A stretch of DNA of 64,000 nucleotides, taken from positions 124,001 through 188,000 of the forward strand of contig CASHTG010000011.1 in NCBI GenBank assembly GCA_949357655.1. Reading direction: 5' to 3'. Shown here piece after piece: positions 12,501 through 23,897 of the stretch (positions are counted from its first letter, which is position 1; each line of letters opens with the position of its first letter). Origin of the DNA: Parascedosporium putredinis. Its lineage: Eukaryota > Ascomycota > Sordariomycetes > Microascales > Microascaceae. Below the pieces are notes generated by a model, which was not told the DNA's origin, did no database searches, and saw nothing but the letters and a program-made list of their open reading frames with translations. Position numbers and translations under genes: made by a program.

Positions 12501-13297
12501 CTTTCTTCAGCAGCCATGGAATACTTGGGATCCTAACGGAAATCATGGCAAGTCACGGTAGTCCCTTATCTTGTGTTCTCCGTCCAACTACGACTCTTCA
12601 CGGGAGTGTCGCCCGATAGGCTAAGATTATGAGCTTGACTAACTTCTCAATTTGACAAATCCCAATAGCGCACCCAACAATGTCCCCACTTGATGAAATG
12701 TGGGAAGCATTCGGCAGTGTCGACAATCCAGAAGTCATGGTTAACGCTGAAACAGCTTTCAACGGCATCAAGATGCGTACATGGCGTGGGATAGACCCAG
12801 TCTCGGAGTCGAAATGGAAAGAAAATGAGTGGCATGATACCTCTCCAGAGTCCGGAATGGAGCACACGAGGGAGGCTTTATCCGCTATTCGAACAGTCAT
12901 ATCCGTGTTTGATTATCTCAACCACCGCACAATATCGGAGAATATGGATACGGTATTCAACCGTATCACAGATGTCTTGATGGCCTTCGATGAGGCGGTT
13001 TTAAGGATTCGACAGCTGGATATCGGAATGACAGAACTCCATCAGGGATTCATCCGCTACTATCTTGCACCCCGTATTGAGGGTGTTGAGGACTGGGTTA
13101 TGCGGAGGTTAGGTGAGCTCGAGGTGGCGTGGGAGACAGAGTTGGCCAACGATTCGAGACTACCTGCAGCTTCAAGGAGAGGAGCGCAGATCAGGAGTGT
13201 GCTTCAGGCAATAAAAGAAATGACGGAAGGGGCAGAAACTGACATTATGGTCAATTTTGGAGGTATCGATGACTCTGCGCTCGACCCAGTAGATTAG
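6514..13297 (+). CDS. Subgroup C GH18 chitinase with ChtBD1 domains, 24 exons
   Basis: Large modular extracellular chitinase (about 1680 residues). A hydrophobic N-terminus at 6514 precedes two hevein-type ChtBD1 modules (Cys-rich, about 6740-7170; CGYGSVYCGDDC and CCSQWGFCGSTAEFC), then GH18 from 7220 with SIGGW and the DGADIDWE catalytic motif (Glu codon 7686-7688). A long C-terminal part follows (about 9.0-13.3 kb), like that of fungal subgroup C chitinases related to the chitinase subunit of yeast zymocin. Exons: 6514-6749, 6814-6842, 6902-6942, 7002-7247, 7328-7695, 7757-7784, 7846-8012, 8079-8092, 8161-8487, 8559-8637, 8694-8964, 9048-9314, 9391-9508, 9588-10344, 10424-10781, 10859-10924, 10987-11161, 11235-11311, 11415-11482, 11567-11966, 12040-12172, 12266-12356, 12456-12547, 12669-13297. 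Frame breaks: A5 6646-6650, C4 7181-7184, C4 8263-8266, A5 9170-9174, A4 10185-10188, G5 11065-11069. The intron at 12548 starts GC. Confidence 0.9.
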
Positions 13298-14071
13298 GTC
13301 CGTAAATAAGCCAAGCGAAAAATAGCAGGGGAGGACAGTAGGCTCTACGAGCTCCTATATATACCACATCTACGAATTGGAGGTTACCCCTGTCTAGTTT
13401 AATGTAAGACTGCGAGGAGAGCAGGCAACGAAGCGCATACTTGCATTGTAGGCCCACCAGTAATAGTCGCCATCTCGACAAAGGTCAAAAATATTCGAGC
13501 GGAGTTATCGAGTTGATGTATGATTAGTTTCGACATAACCTTATCGGTTTAGATAATTGCTCGGTGCGGTAAGAAATGGTCATTCCATTAGCCTGTTGCT
13601 ATTTTATCTTCTATGAGTGGACGATGCACAAACAAGAGTATGCTACTCTCCATCCTTGCCGCCCTGCTGGCTGCACTTGAGGCGTCTCACCAACTGTGGC
13701 GAAGAGGGCGCAGCTGGGAGAATATGAACTTTCAATATTCAAGTATCCCAACCAACGAACCCCGCAGCTACTTTCTTGGTTCTATTATCCGACCCGTATC
13801 CATCTCATGTCGACAGAGGTGGTAGGTCGTTCCGCCCGCGGGTAAAATGGCGGAAACGGGATACCTGAGAAACGGCAGATAGATTGAATTGATCCATCCA
13901 TCCATTCATTGGATAAGTGCACAATCCTCGAATGTCGCACAAGGTTTAGTCAGTCAAAAAGCTGAGGGTGGTGTTGGTGCGGGGTACTTGCCCAGGACAT
14001 CTTGGTATCTGCCGGAGTTTCCCTCCTTTCCTTTTCAACTCAAACCTACCCAGCGATCACTATTGAACATC
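13298..14071. other. Intergenic
   Basis: Probable chitinase 3' UTR and promoter of the next gene. A short (ATCC)3 run lies near 13892-13905. The open frame of the downstream gene extends upstream to 13889, but that part has no family support. No other feature is seen. Confidence 0.5.
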
Positions 14072-15263
14072 ATGGAACCGTTTAATGTTACGCCGGAGCT
14101 GCGCGCCCTCTACCAACGGGCCATCGAAAACGCTAGCAGTATCACCGACAGTGAGAGAGCAGAGATCCTACGATCTCAACCGCCGCACATCGAGAACCCG
14201 ATCATCCAGGAAAAATTCAATTTACGCTCGAGACAAGAGCTTATCGCGAAAGCCAAGGATAATCCCGAATCTCTTACCCTGGAGGAGGCCGACTATCTTG
14301 CGCCTCTGGACTATCCTGGGCACTTCATGGCCGAGGAGGATATCGAATTGATGTATCAGGCGAGGGACGCAGTTACATCGCCCGATGAGGCTGCCGCCAT
14401 CAGGAACTGCTGGAAGATAAAAGATGAAGACAACCTTAAAGAGTCGGCCAAACGTCGAAGGAGACGGGAGTTGATCCGGACTATGATGAAGGAGCCGCGA
14501 GCGAGATGGGTACAGAAAATCGTAGACGCTGGTCTCGACCAATGGGGATTTGTCTGCTTCCGGACGGCATACAAGGCCGAGAAGGCCAGTGATGCTGACT
14601 GGGAACTATTCAAGGGGTACTATCACGAAGCTGGAAGAGGGGTTTCACTCCTTTGGAGAGGTTTAGACGAACTCTGGCCTAGCCATATGAGCATATTTAT
14701 ATCCGACATTACACTGGAGGGCTTCCAGCAACCTCCTTCGCGAACGCTTTGACGCGATGAGATCAGCCGAAAAGATACCATACGGCGTACGAACCGACGT
14801 CTTTCTCGTTGCCGATGAGAAAACACTAGCGAATGAATGTATTAAGCCACGTCCATTTTATAACACTGTATCGGCCATCTTCTGGAAAGGGAGGACGGCA
14901 GATGAACTTGGAGATAGCTTCGAAAAGCCTCCTACACTGAAAGCCGTCGATCCTGACCACGATTTAACAAAACCGATCCCAACGGATGGCCCATATCGCG
15001 GGTACAAGGGAGAGATTCGGTTTCCCCTCCCCAAGGCCTTTGACTGGTTATATTACACTTTGTTTCAAAACTCGGAAACTTGGGAGAAGCGGTATGACCT
15101 GACGGAGCACGCTGCATGGATGCCTTTTACGCAGACCTGGGCACCATACCCTTCCTATGGACCATATCCGATAAAGGGACCCCATCCACTTCAACGCGCA
15201 GCAGAAGTGTGGGCCACTCTCGGGGGACTAGAGCCAGGTACGGGAAGACAAACAAATTTTTGA
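14072..15263 (+). CDS. Conserved-looking hypothetical protein, one frame break
   Basis: A protein of about 397 residues with no domain that I can name. It is hydrophilic, has no signal peptide or membrane segment, and contains a strongly basic patch (KRRRRR, near 14450) followed by a Trp- and aromatic-rich half (for example FWKGRTADELGDSF and AFDWLYYTLFQNSETWEKRY). I chose the ATG at 14072 because the sequence upstream in the same frame looks non-coding. The frame changes near 14715-14718, at GGCTTCCAGC, by one extra base or two missing bases. The reading resumes with LLRERFDAMRSAEK and ends at TGA 15261-15263. No intron is needed. Codon use and continuous reading on both sides of the break argue that it is a real gene. 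Function unknown. Confidence 0.6.
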
Positions 15264-16283
15264 CATGTACCTTGAAATGAGTCTCGATTATCTTTCAACT
15301 TCAAATATCAATATCACTTGGCACAACACAAGGCAAATTCTCCCCAGCCCAGTCCCTCTTCCATGTGGTTGATTGCAACTGCAATATAATGGATGTAAAC
15401 CTCCCTGCGTAGCAATCACACACCAAGCTATCCAACCAAGTGATGCTCTTGCAGCCAGCTTTCCGGCACAAATTGCACTAATATACGCAGTTCCCATCGG
15501 CCATAATCCGATGGCCTGACTTGGCGTGTTGTTCCGTCAGTCGGGTGCAGCTGGGAGTATAGGTGCGCAGAGCAAAAAGGCAAACGGGAGTTCCTCCCAT
15601 CCACAATTGATGTTCTTTGTGATGTATCGACCGCGCAATGCGCGGAAAGCCCCATCGATTAAACACAAACGATGGCATATCTACGGTGCCCTTTACCTGA
15701 TGAAAAACCGGAGAGCGTGACGGCAGTGGTTTTTCTGACATGGGCAGACTTCAAATTGGGTCGATCAATTCAAGTGCTGCTCTCAACTCCTTGTCGCTTG
15801 GGAAGACCAACTGCCCCACGCCGCCAGCGACACGCATTGGCTCAATCACATGCACAAACCGCCCTAGTCGCACCCTTCAATGCGACAGGTTTCGGTCTGC
15901 AACAGTGACCTTGGGCCGTTGATTGGTTGTAGCCACCACGTGAAGAAGGCCCCTTGGCAACTCGGTGCCAAAATCGGAAGGTTACCCGGAATTCGTGGTA
16001 GCTTAGAGCTCCAGCGCGCGGGCCAATCATGGTCGTGAATCCCCTCATCGTGAGTTACCTTGAACCGCGGCCCCCTTGCGATGATAGAGGAGGGGGAGAA
16101 GGAGAGGGAGGAGGGAAAACAGCAAGACAGAATAAAAGCACCGTGACACCCCGACGACCGGTCTTGCGTTCCCTTCAAACCACCCCAACTCACGATACGC
16201 CCTACGTCGTGTTCAGGAAGTCAAACCATCTGCACTGCTCCCAGGGTGTCCTGCCGACGAATCTTCTCGACCTTATATCCGCC
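15264..16283. other. Intergenic and SurE-gene promoter
   Basis: Several short overlapping open frames on both strands have no family resemblance. A purine-rich (G/A) tract spans about 16080-16135, followed by AATAAAA at about 16132, plausibly part of the promoter of the gene starting at 16284. Confidence 0.5.
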
Positions 16284-17335
16284 ATGCGAGCATCAGTCAT
16301 CCTCTACGCCGCCGTGGGCCTCTTGGTCGACGCGGGTCTCAGCGCTCGCATCATCCAATCCAACGACGATGGTTGGGCGGAGCTTTACGTGCGGTCGTTC
16401 CACGACTCTCTCGTCGCCGCTGGCCACGATGTGATCCTCTCATGCCCGGCAGACAATAAATCCGGAACCAGTACGTGAATCAACCAGCAACCCCCCCAGC
16501 CTTCCCTACCCAATTCCATTTGAGCGCTCTAGCCACCGCGCGGAAAAACTTTTGTGTTTTTTTTTTCTCTTTACTAAACAAAAGACGGGCGAGGGCCCCG
16601 CGTTCTTCCGATGCAGGCTCTTTGGATATCGACCCTAGCCCGCGAACCTCGGCGTGCCAGTACGGCAGCTGCGCGGCCGGCACCGGCGCCATCGGCGTCA
16701 ACGCCACGAACCCGCGCCTCAACTGGGTCAACAGCTTCCCTGTGACGTCCATGCGCTTCGGGATTTCCACCATCTCCACCCAGTTCTGGGACGGCCAGCT
16801 TCCCGAGCTCGCCGTCACCGGGCCCAACGTCGGCTCGAACCTCTGGCTCGCCGTGCACTTTTCCGGCACCGTCGGCGCGGCCGTGTACGCGGTCCGCGAG
16901 GCCGGCGTGCCCGCCATCGCCTTTTCGGGCGCGTCCGAGGGTACCCTCGCGTGGAACACCACGCCCGCGCCCGCGCGCAGCCTCGTGTACGCGGAGCTCG
17001 CTCGTCGCTTGACGGATGCCGTGCTGGCGAGCGGGAAGCCCTACCTCCCCGCCGACGTGTTCCTCAACGTCAACTTCCCCAAGGCGGAGGGGGCATGTGC
17101 CGATCCGAATAACTACAAGTGGGTGCTCAGCCGGATCAACCCGGGCCTCTTTTCGGCGCAGGACGTGAAGCAGTGCGGTTCCACGAGGCTGCCGACGGAA
17201 ACGGATGTAGTCAACGCCAAGGGGTGCTACGCGTCCATTAGCGTCGGGGATGCGACGGACAAGACGACGGCGCCCGAGGAGAAGCAGGCGATTGTGCTGA
17301 AGAAGTTGGGCTCGCTCTTGTCCTGCCTGCCCTGA
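16284..17335 (+). CDS. Secreted SurE-family acid phosphatase / nucleotidase
   Basis: A 301-residue protein of the SurE fold, which hydrolyses phosphate from nucleotides or other phosphomonoesters in a metal-dependent manner. Two exons are seen: 16284-16470 and 16617-17335, with GTACGT donor and GCAG acceptor. The ATG at 16284 begins a clear signal peptide (MRASVILYAAVGLLVDAGLSA). It is followed by IIQSNDDGW, the SurE N-terminal NDDG metal motif, and later by SGTSS, GPNVGSN and GTVGAA, which match the other SurE active-site loops. The signal peptide points to a secreted or vacuolar enzyme, as in fungal acid phosphatases such as PHO2-type SurE proteins. The frame is intact. Exon 2 is notably GC-rich. 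Confidence 0.88.
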
Positions 17336-18897
17336 AGAGGGTACGAAAAAGGTGGGGGATGGGAAGGATGATATATGGGTTGCAGAGCATCATAATAAAG
17401 CTGACGTGTTGAGAATGTCATGGCGCGCGTTTACCCTTGGCGAGATAAGACGCGCCTTCAGCACCTCACGCGTAATTTAATACTCCTAGCAATATTTGTG
17501 ACATTCCGAAAAGTCCCTCTTCTTGGTGCAGAGCCCGTGACGGATCTTTTTGTCTCCGGCTACTTCCAAAGCCGACGCATCCGGGTGAACACTCACGGTG
17601 AAATTCTGTTCTTTAACCTATACATGAAGGGCAGGGAGCTTTTTAATCCTCGATCCATCAAGTAGCCGGAAGGCACCTTCCTATCTTTTTGGTTCAATTT
17701 CTTCGATCCTGGAGAAAGGGGTTTCCGCGGGCTTTCTCCGCGGGTTTTGATCTCGCACGTGTGAGGCGGCTAAGCAGCGGGGGCCATGAGTGGGTGTTCA
17801 TACCCGTCAGAATGCAACATTGAGCCATGGAAGTGAGGAAGCAGGATTCGCCAAGGTAAGAGTGGATTTTGATCTCACTCGTTGTTTGCTGCTTGACCTA
17901 TCATCAGCCGCTTTTTAGGAGAGTAGCTAGCCCAACCTAAACGGTACCTTGGCCTGGGAAGACTAGCAAGGATCTGGTGCTAAAGATAGCAGCAAGCTCA
18001 CGTTAGGCCAGGGTCAAGCTCCGCCTGAAATTTTAACGCCATTCGCGCCGCGAGCCCAGTCACCGTGGAATAACAATTGAATTCACGAACGCCGTCCCTT
18101 TGGCATATTGATAGAAGAGCAGACATTGCTGACTGGAAGAAACGTGCCGTGAACTCTGTGTGCTAGTCCTCGAAAAGACGAGAAGGAGTTGAGCACTAAA
18201 AGAAAGCAAGAGAAACAAAAAGAAGGTAGTAGCGAAGCTGACAACATTAGGTCAGGTATTCACCGCCACAATAAGCCCTAGATCCTCCCACGCGTGTTCA
18301 TGAGAGACTCGGGGCCGAGACTCTCGTGCGAAAAAGAAATCGATGGCCCGGGCTCCGACTTCCCGACTCAACTAGAGGGTAAATGGGTAATAATATCCTC
18401 TTTGGGCTGAAAGAGAAGAAGAGGGCAATGATCGGGGCTTTTTCTCCATGGCCGCCCCCTTTTTGCCAAACTTGGCGGAAACACGACAACTCTGGCACCG
18501 GCAAACCCAAAAACCCAAAAACCCACGATGAATACGAAAGAGCAAAAGGACCTCAAGGGTTTCCCGCCAGCCAGGGCTGGTTGGGCGCTGCACGGGGACT
18601 CGTGGCGTCCCATAGGGCGTTGGATCAAGCTTTCAGCTGACGCACCGCCCCCTTCCCCCTTCCCCTTCTCTCCCCACGAGCCCCACGACTGAGCACTTGT
18701 CCCGGGAGGGTAAGCACAGCGGCATCCGGCCAATTGGGACTGGGAAATTGGCAATTCTTGCCCCGGGTTGCTGGCCCGTTTCGGTGGTGCCGTTCCAGCC
18801 CTTTGAATCCGGGCAGGGATCTATGATTTTGACGGCATTCATAAATCCTATGGATAACGGGGAGGAGATTGGCAGCACTGAGCTCTTGGGAAGGATT
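17336..18897. other. Intergenic, no supported gene
   Basis: About 1.5 kb with only short unsupported frames. A small C/A repeat (AAACCC units) lies near 18503-18526. Nothing else is recognised. Confidence 0.5.
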
Positions 18898-18907
18898 TAT
18901 ATATAAG
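18898..18907 (+). promoter_or_regulatory. TATA-like box upstream of the hemerythrin-like gene
   Basis: TATATATAAG lies about 225 bases upstream of the ATG at 19131, correctly oriented. The match is by consensus only. Confidence 0.4.
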
Positions 18908-19130
18908 GAGCAAGTTGACCAGCCCACTGGTTGAGTGACGGAAGAATCCAAAACTTGACTCGATTTCAATTGTATTATAACCTAAAATTCTGGTTTTCTT
19001 TTTTAGCTCTTCCATCACACACGTTTGCCAGAGTTTCAACTTGCGTTCTGATCAAAGCACACGAGCCGGTACTCGTCAACACTCCACTAAGCCAAATCCT
19101 CTTCGAAAGAATCGAAAGAAGGAACAGAAA

Positions 19131-20103
19131 ATGGCTCCAGTCTACGCCGACCACCCTTTCAACCTCATCCACACTCCCATCTACGGGCTACCAAAAGATG
19201 CCAAGGTGAGACTTCCACAATACCGAGGAGCAGCGGTTTTTTTGTGCATCCTTCACAATAAGCTTTTGGAAAGCTAACCAACTATCCTCCACTATCGCGG
19301 TATCTAGCCCGACTTCTTCGACAGTCTCGCCAGCGAGATGGCTCTCGTGCACAACCTCGTCATCCGCGGCCTCAACGCCATCGTATTGCAGGCCCCCACA
19401 TCAAGCCCGAGGATGAGATTGCGTTCTGCCACTTCATATCGTACTGGTGTGAGTTCCTCGGCACTCACCACCGCGGCGAGGAAAGCACTTCTTCCCCGGA
19501 ATCGAAAAGTTGACGGGGAAAAGGGCATCATGGACACCAACATTGGTCAGCACGACATGTTCCACGCCGAGCTGGACGGCTTCGAGGAGTACGTCAAGGG
19601 GTGCATCGCGGGCAAGACCAAGTTTGATCGGAACGAGGTTGTTTCTCGGCTCGATGGCTTCGCGCAGACCTTGGTAACGCACCTCAACGAGGAGATTCCC
19701 TCGCTGCTTGACTTGAGGAAATTCGGCGTGGAGAAGATGGCTCCTCTGACCAAGATCATTGAGGAAGAAGTGAAAGAAGGCATGGTAGGTGACGGCACAT
19801 TAGGCTCGGGGAGATGGGCCACCATGATATAACCCCCGTCAACATGCGTTTGCTAACCTCCGTGGTTTATGTAGGGCTCCATGACTTTTACTGGCGGCAT
19901 GTCCTGGTTCCTTAGCGTCGCAGACTATGAATTCGAGGATGGGCGCTGGAAAAGTTTCCCCGGGCGTCGTACCCCAGGTCATCATGTTTCTCTGCCGGCA
20001 CCTCACGTTTGGCGTCCACGCCGACTGGTGGAAGTTCGGTCCTTGCGATAAGTGGGGAAGGATGCAGCCGTTGTACGCAGTCCCCGAGGAAGAGACCAAG
20101 TAA
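19131..20103 (+). CDS. Hemerythrin (HHE) cation-binding domain protein
   Basis: Predicted cytoplasmic four-helix HHE protein that would bind a di-iron centre and may act in oxygen, NO or redox handling; no reaction is assigned. Exons: 19131-19205, 19308-19784, 19875-20103, with GT-AG junctions. The His/Glu ligand pattern is visible: HNLVIRGLNA near 19350, then FLGTHHRGEE near 19455-19485, then HDMFHAELDGFEEY near 19550-19590, matching helices of the HHE fold. The ATG at 19131 follows an A-rich context (GAAAATGG). Frame changes occur at the C5 run 19393-19397, near 19489-19498, and at the G4 run 19515-19518. Another lies at the C4 run 19958-19961, where the shift fits one extra base. The protein ends with WGRMQPLYAVPEEETK. 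The HHE domain is clear despite the breaks. Confidence 0.82.
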
Positions 20104-22661
20104 CGAGCCGCACACACTTGCGTAGTGTCATTTCTTCTTTTATTTCCTAGATGTTCGTGGCGTTTGGGGCGCGGGTATGTTCCTACCAAAGTATAAGGCA
20201 GTACTCCCGCCGTTCTCTCGAATTACACCAGGACTTTCAGTCCCTTATACCCTATTAGATTATATAAGTTCGCGCCGAACTATCAGAACCTACCCTTATT
20301 TATGTGGACCTCTTTGGTCCGGGATGTCCGTTCGAGATTTCGCGTCCCCCCTCCCCCACTTCTATTTCAATGTTGTATAAACGCGTCTTTAAACACTAGT
20401 CATGAGTAATTCCATTTCAGCATAGTGCTCTCCCATTTCGAATCTTTCTCCACGAGCGGCCCGAACCTGGCTGCAATCAATGATTATTCGTCGGTATACC
20501 TGCTTCTTCCGTATCGTCCAATTTCCTATCCATACAGGCGGTGGTCGATTGGTCATATTGTCGGAGCCGGAGCAAAGAGGTGTAAATGAGGCGTAGGGCA
20601 CTTTATGAGAACGGAATCGTTAGAGCTGGACTTGATGGTTGTACTGTAGGGTACTGACGCGTATTTAGAGTTGGGTGAACACCACGTACCATTAGATGTG
20701 CATGGAAATCAAAAGTTTCACTTATCGCGTTTCAATTCAAGAAACGACACAATCGGTAGAATTGGGCTTGAAGGAGGCCTCGTGTCCTATCCCTCCGACT
20801 ACGCGGACTATCGGCCCCATCGCTCTCCCGCATTGTTGTCTTCTGGTCGAGTCGAGTTGTTTTGTGGGCCTATTTCCTGGAGTGATACGGGATTGAGTTG
20901 CGTATTGGCGAAAGGATCGGCGCTCCGATCTCTGAATGGACACAGGCAGCAGCAGCAGCCCACGAGAAAGACGACGACTAGGATCGGGACGCCTATCATG
21001 AGAAAAGAAGCAGGGACGAATCCCCGGTCCCCCAACGGGCTTCGATGCCCATGGTTTTTGTCTGCCGAAGCTTCCTACTCGGACGTCTACGGTTGTCGTC
21101 TTTGTTGTTGAGAGTGGGCAAGATGGGAGGAGAGGGCGACAGGAGCGGAGGAACGGCGAAGCCCCTACTTTGCGAAGAACAGAAAGGAAAGGAATAAGTG
21201 GGTTTACGTGCCTGATGCGGTGCGCTTTGTATTCAATTAAATGCAAGAGCGGGATCGATTTGAAACCACCGGTTGGTGGTAGGACCTGCTCGTCACCCCG
21301 TCGCGTTGGTGGCCGTCCTTACCTGAGGCACAGCCCGGTTTCTCCTATGCGGCTCCAGCCGCCAGGCAATTTCGAAAAAGGGCGGAAAGAATGGTTACAC
21401 GGAATGGAATGCTTCTATAGAGTGGCTTAGCCGTGATTTGTAGATTAACTCCATCCATGTACAATTTAACGGCGGTTCCCCTGCGCGTTTGCATCAACCG
21501 CGTCTATTTAGGCATGACCAGTCCCTCGGGTCGTATCCACTCCGCGGCCGTATTGCATGCTGCACTTGTTCGATGAGCAAGCGCTGAGAAATCAGATTCA
21601 ATATCTCAACGGAACAAAGTTAAACGAATGTTCTGAGCCGTCCGCGAAATGCTTTCACTGCGATATATGTAAAAACAATTACCAATTCTTCATGGCATTG
21701 TTCTAGATGGTCTTCTGCGGTCGTTGGTTGTCGTGGAGATCATCGCCAAGCGAGATCGCGGCTGAAGCGAGATTGTGCCTACTCTATCTTCTACATTCGG
21801 GGATGGCCGTGCTCGTTGTTTGCGGTACGCCCGTATCTTCCTTCATATTTCAATACGGGGACACATAATGGAAAATAAAAATAAAAAACAATTACGCAAC
21901 AGGAGCTTACATGTCACTGACGTTACCGATAGAAGTAGCTGATTAGGTATAGGGCAGAGGCGAGGCGTGTTTGTCAATTTCCCGATCGGGAGTTGCGGAG
22001 CTTGCAGCGCGTTACGTTCGTCGTCCTCGGCCATGAGATTTAAAGCACATCAATGATGTAGTTAGAGTCATTCGATATGCCTCAAACTCTTGTCAAGGTG
22101 CGGGGCCATTTGTGGAGACCGTCGGCCCATTGGACTCTCATGCTCGTTCATGTGCGGAACGGACATATGGCGGGTGTGCGGGAGGAACCGGTATCCTTGT
22201 GTCAGCGATGTGCTTCCAGACGCGGGGAGATGCCGTGAATTTCCCGCCCCGTTCTCAAAGGCAGGCGGGATTATCACACACCGCTTCGGGATCAAGGTTG
22301 CGGGCGTGTAAATGGGAAATGGGGGAAAGGAAAACCCGAGGCAATAAGATACCATCCATCGCGAATATTTGTGTCATGGGCGAAGTCTGTCCGAAGTTAA
22401 TCCACTATCGCTTGTCGGAGCCACGCCATCGTCCATTTGAGCGATAACACCCAAATTATCGGTCACTTTTTACGCAGATCTAATTTAGAGCGGAACGGAA
22501 GTTGGGCGCAGAGGTGCAGGATACGGAGGGATGGAAACACCATAAAATTCAGTTTTTATATACGCAGTAAAAGGAAAGGCTCGAAGAACAAACGGGTAGC
22601 AGCGGTTATGGTGACAATTCAGTCCCAGTAATAAAAATCAATCGTGAAATCCATATCTCAA
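20104..22661. other. Convergent intergenic region, no supported gene
   Basis: About 2.5 kb between the 3' ends of the hemerythrin-like gene (+) and the dehydrogenase gene (-). Frames such as 20671-21111 (+) and 20737-21246 (-) overlap on opposite strands and match no family. No repeat or RNA gene was recognised. Confidence 0.5.
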
Positions 22662-23897
22662 TCACTCAATCTTGATACCAACCTTGCCTTGGTGCTTTCC
22701 TGACCACTGGTACTCGTACGCCTCCTTCAGCTGATCGAGCGTGAACACCTTGGGGTCGATGACCGGGCGAAGTTTTTCCGGGTTGGCCTCGACGGCGCGG
22801 CACATCTCCTCCATCTGCACCCTGTTGCCGACAAGGACGCCTCGGACGTGGCAGATGTGGGTCAACGCATCGAGGAACCCAGGCTGGTCCTCGCCGGGCC
22901 CCCGACAAAGCCGATGATGGTGATGACACCGTCCATGCGGACGCTGTTAAGGGACTGCCTCATGGACGCGGCACCGGCCACCTCGATGACGTGGTCGACG
23001 CCCACGCCTCCGGTGAGCTCCTTGGCCTTGGCGCCCCAGGCGGGGTTTCCCTATAGTTGATGATGTGGTCGGCTCCGAGCGTGCGGAGGAGCTCGGCCTT
23101 CTCGTCGGAGCTGGTGGTGGCGATGACGCGGGCGCCCGCGGCCTTGGCGAACTGCACGGCAAAGATGCTCACGCCGCCTGTGCCCTGGGTGAGCACCCAC
23201 TGGCCGGGGAGGACTTTTTATCGCTGACGCCGAAGAGGGCGTTCCACGCGGTGAGGCCGGCGCAGGTGAGCGAGGCGGCTTCGATGAAGTTGAGGTTGGA
23301 CGGCATGGGCACGAGGCCGTTCTCGTTGAAGGCGCCGACGGTGCGCAGGGTGCCGTCGAGCACGCCGCCGAGACCGGTTTGCACGGAGAGGTTGTCTAGG
23401 GAGCCGCCGAGGTGGCCCTGGTTGAAGAGGGTGATGACTTTGTCGCCGGGCTTGAAGCGGGTGACGTGCTTTCCGACGGAGAGGACGGTGCCTGCACCGT
23501 CGGAGCCGGGGATCACGCCGGGGATTGGGGGAAGGGGTATTGGCCCAGGGGGATGATGAGATCACGGTACTGCGGGATAATCGTTAGTGGAGGGGGATTC
23601 TCACGCTTTGGCGATATGAGGCCGACATCGGGAAAAAGAAAATGGGTTCATGAGCTCGCTACTTACGTTGAGAGATGCGCCTTGGACTATGAGGTGGGAG
23701 GGTTTGTGTTAGCAAGAACTTCTTGGCATAATTCCCCGCTTTCACCGGTGTTACTATCCGGAATTTCACTCACTCTTGACCAAGACTTCATGGTCGCCGG
23801 GCGCCTGGACTGGCTGCTCGGAGAACTGGAGGTTGTCGAAACTGCCCTGGCCGTTGATGTTCCACTGGCGGACGGTTTGGGGGATGTTTTGCGCCAT
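22662..23897 (-). CDS. Zinc-type alcohol dehydrogenase-like MDR oxidoreductase
   Basis: A medium-chain dehydrogenase/reductase of about 351 residues that uses NAD(P)H; the substrate could be an alcohol, aldehyde or quinone. Exons (minus): 23897-23774, 23686-23667 (only 20 nt), 23569-22662. The start MAQNIPQTVRQW is followed by the GroES-like domain (PGSDGAGTV, KPGDKVITLFNQGHLGG), then the Rossmann motif LTQGTGGVSIFAVQFAK and GADHIINYRE. Frame changes lie in plus-strand runs G5 23527-23531, T5 23215-23219, G4 23042-23045 and at 22896-22903. Each fits one missing base, and the four together restore a multiple of three. Length and motif order fit the family fully. A TATA-like element lies upstream at 24157-24164. 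Confidence 0.87.

Noticed and set aside
18503..18526. AACCCAAAAACCC motif as a possible telomere-like repeat
   Set aside because: Only two to three imperfect units, unlike true (TTAGGG)n arrays.
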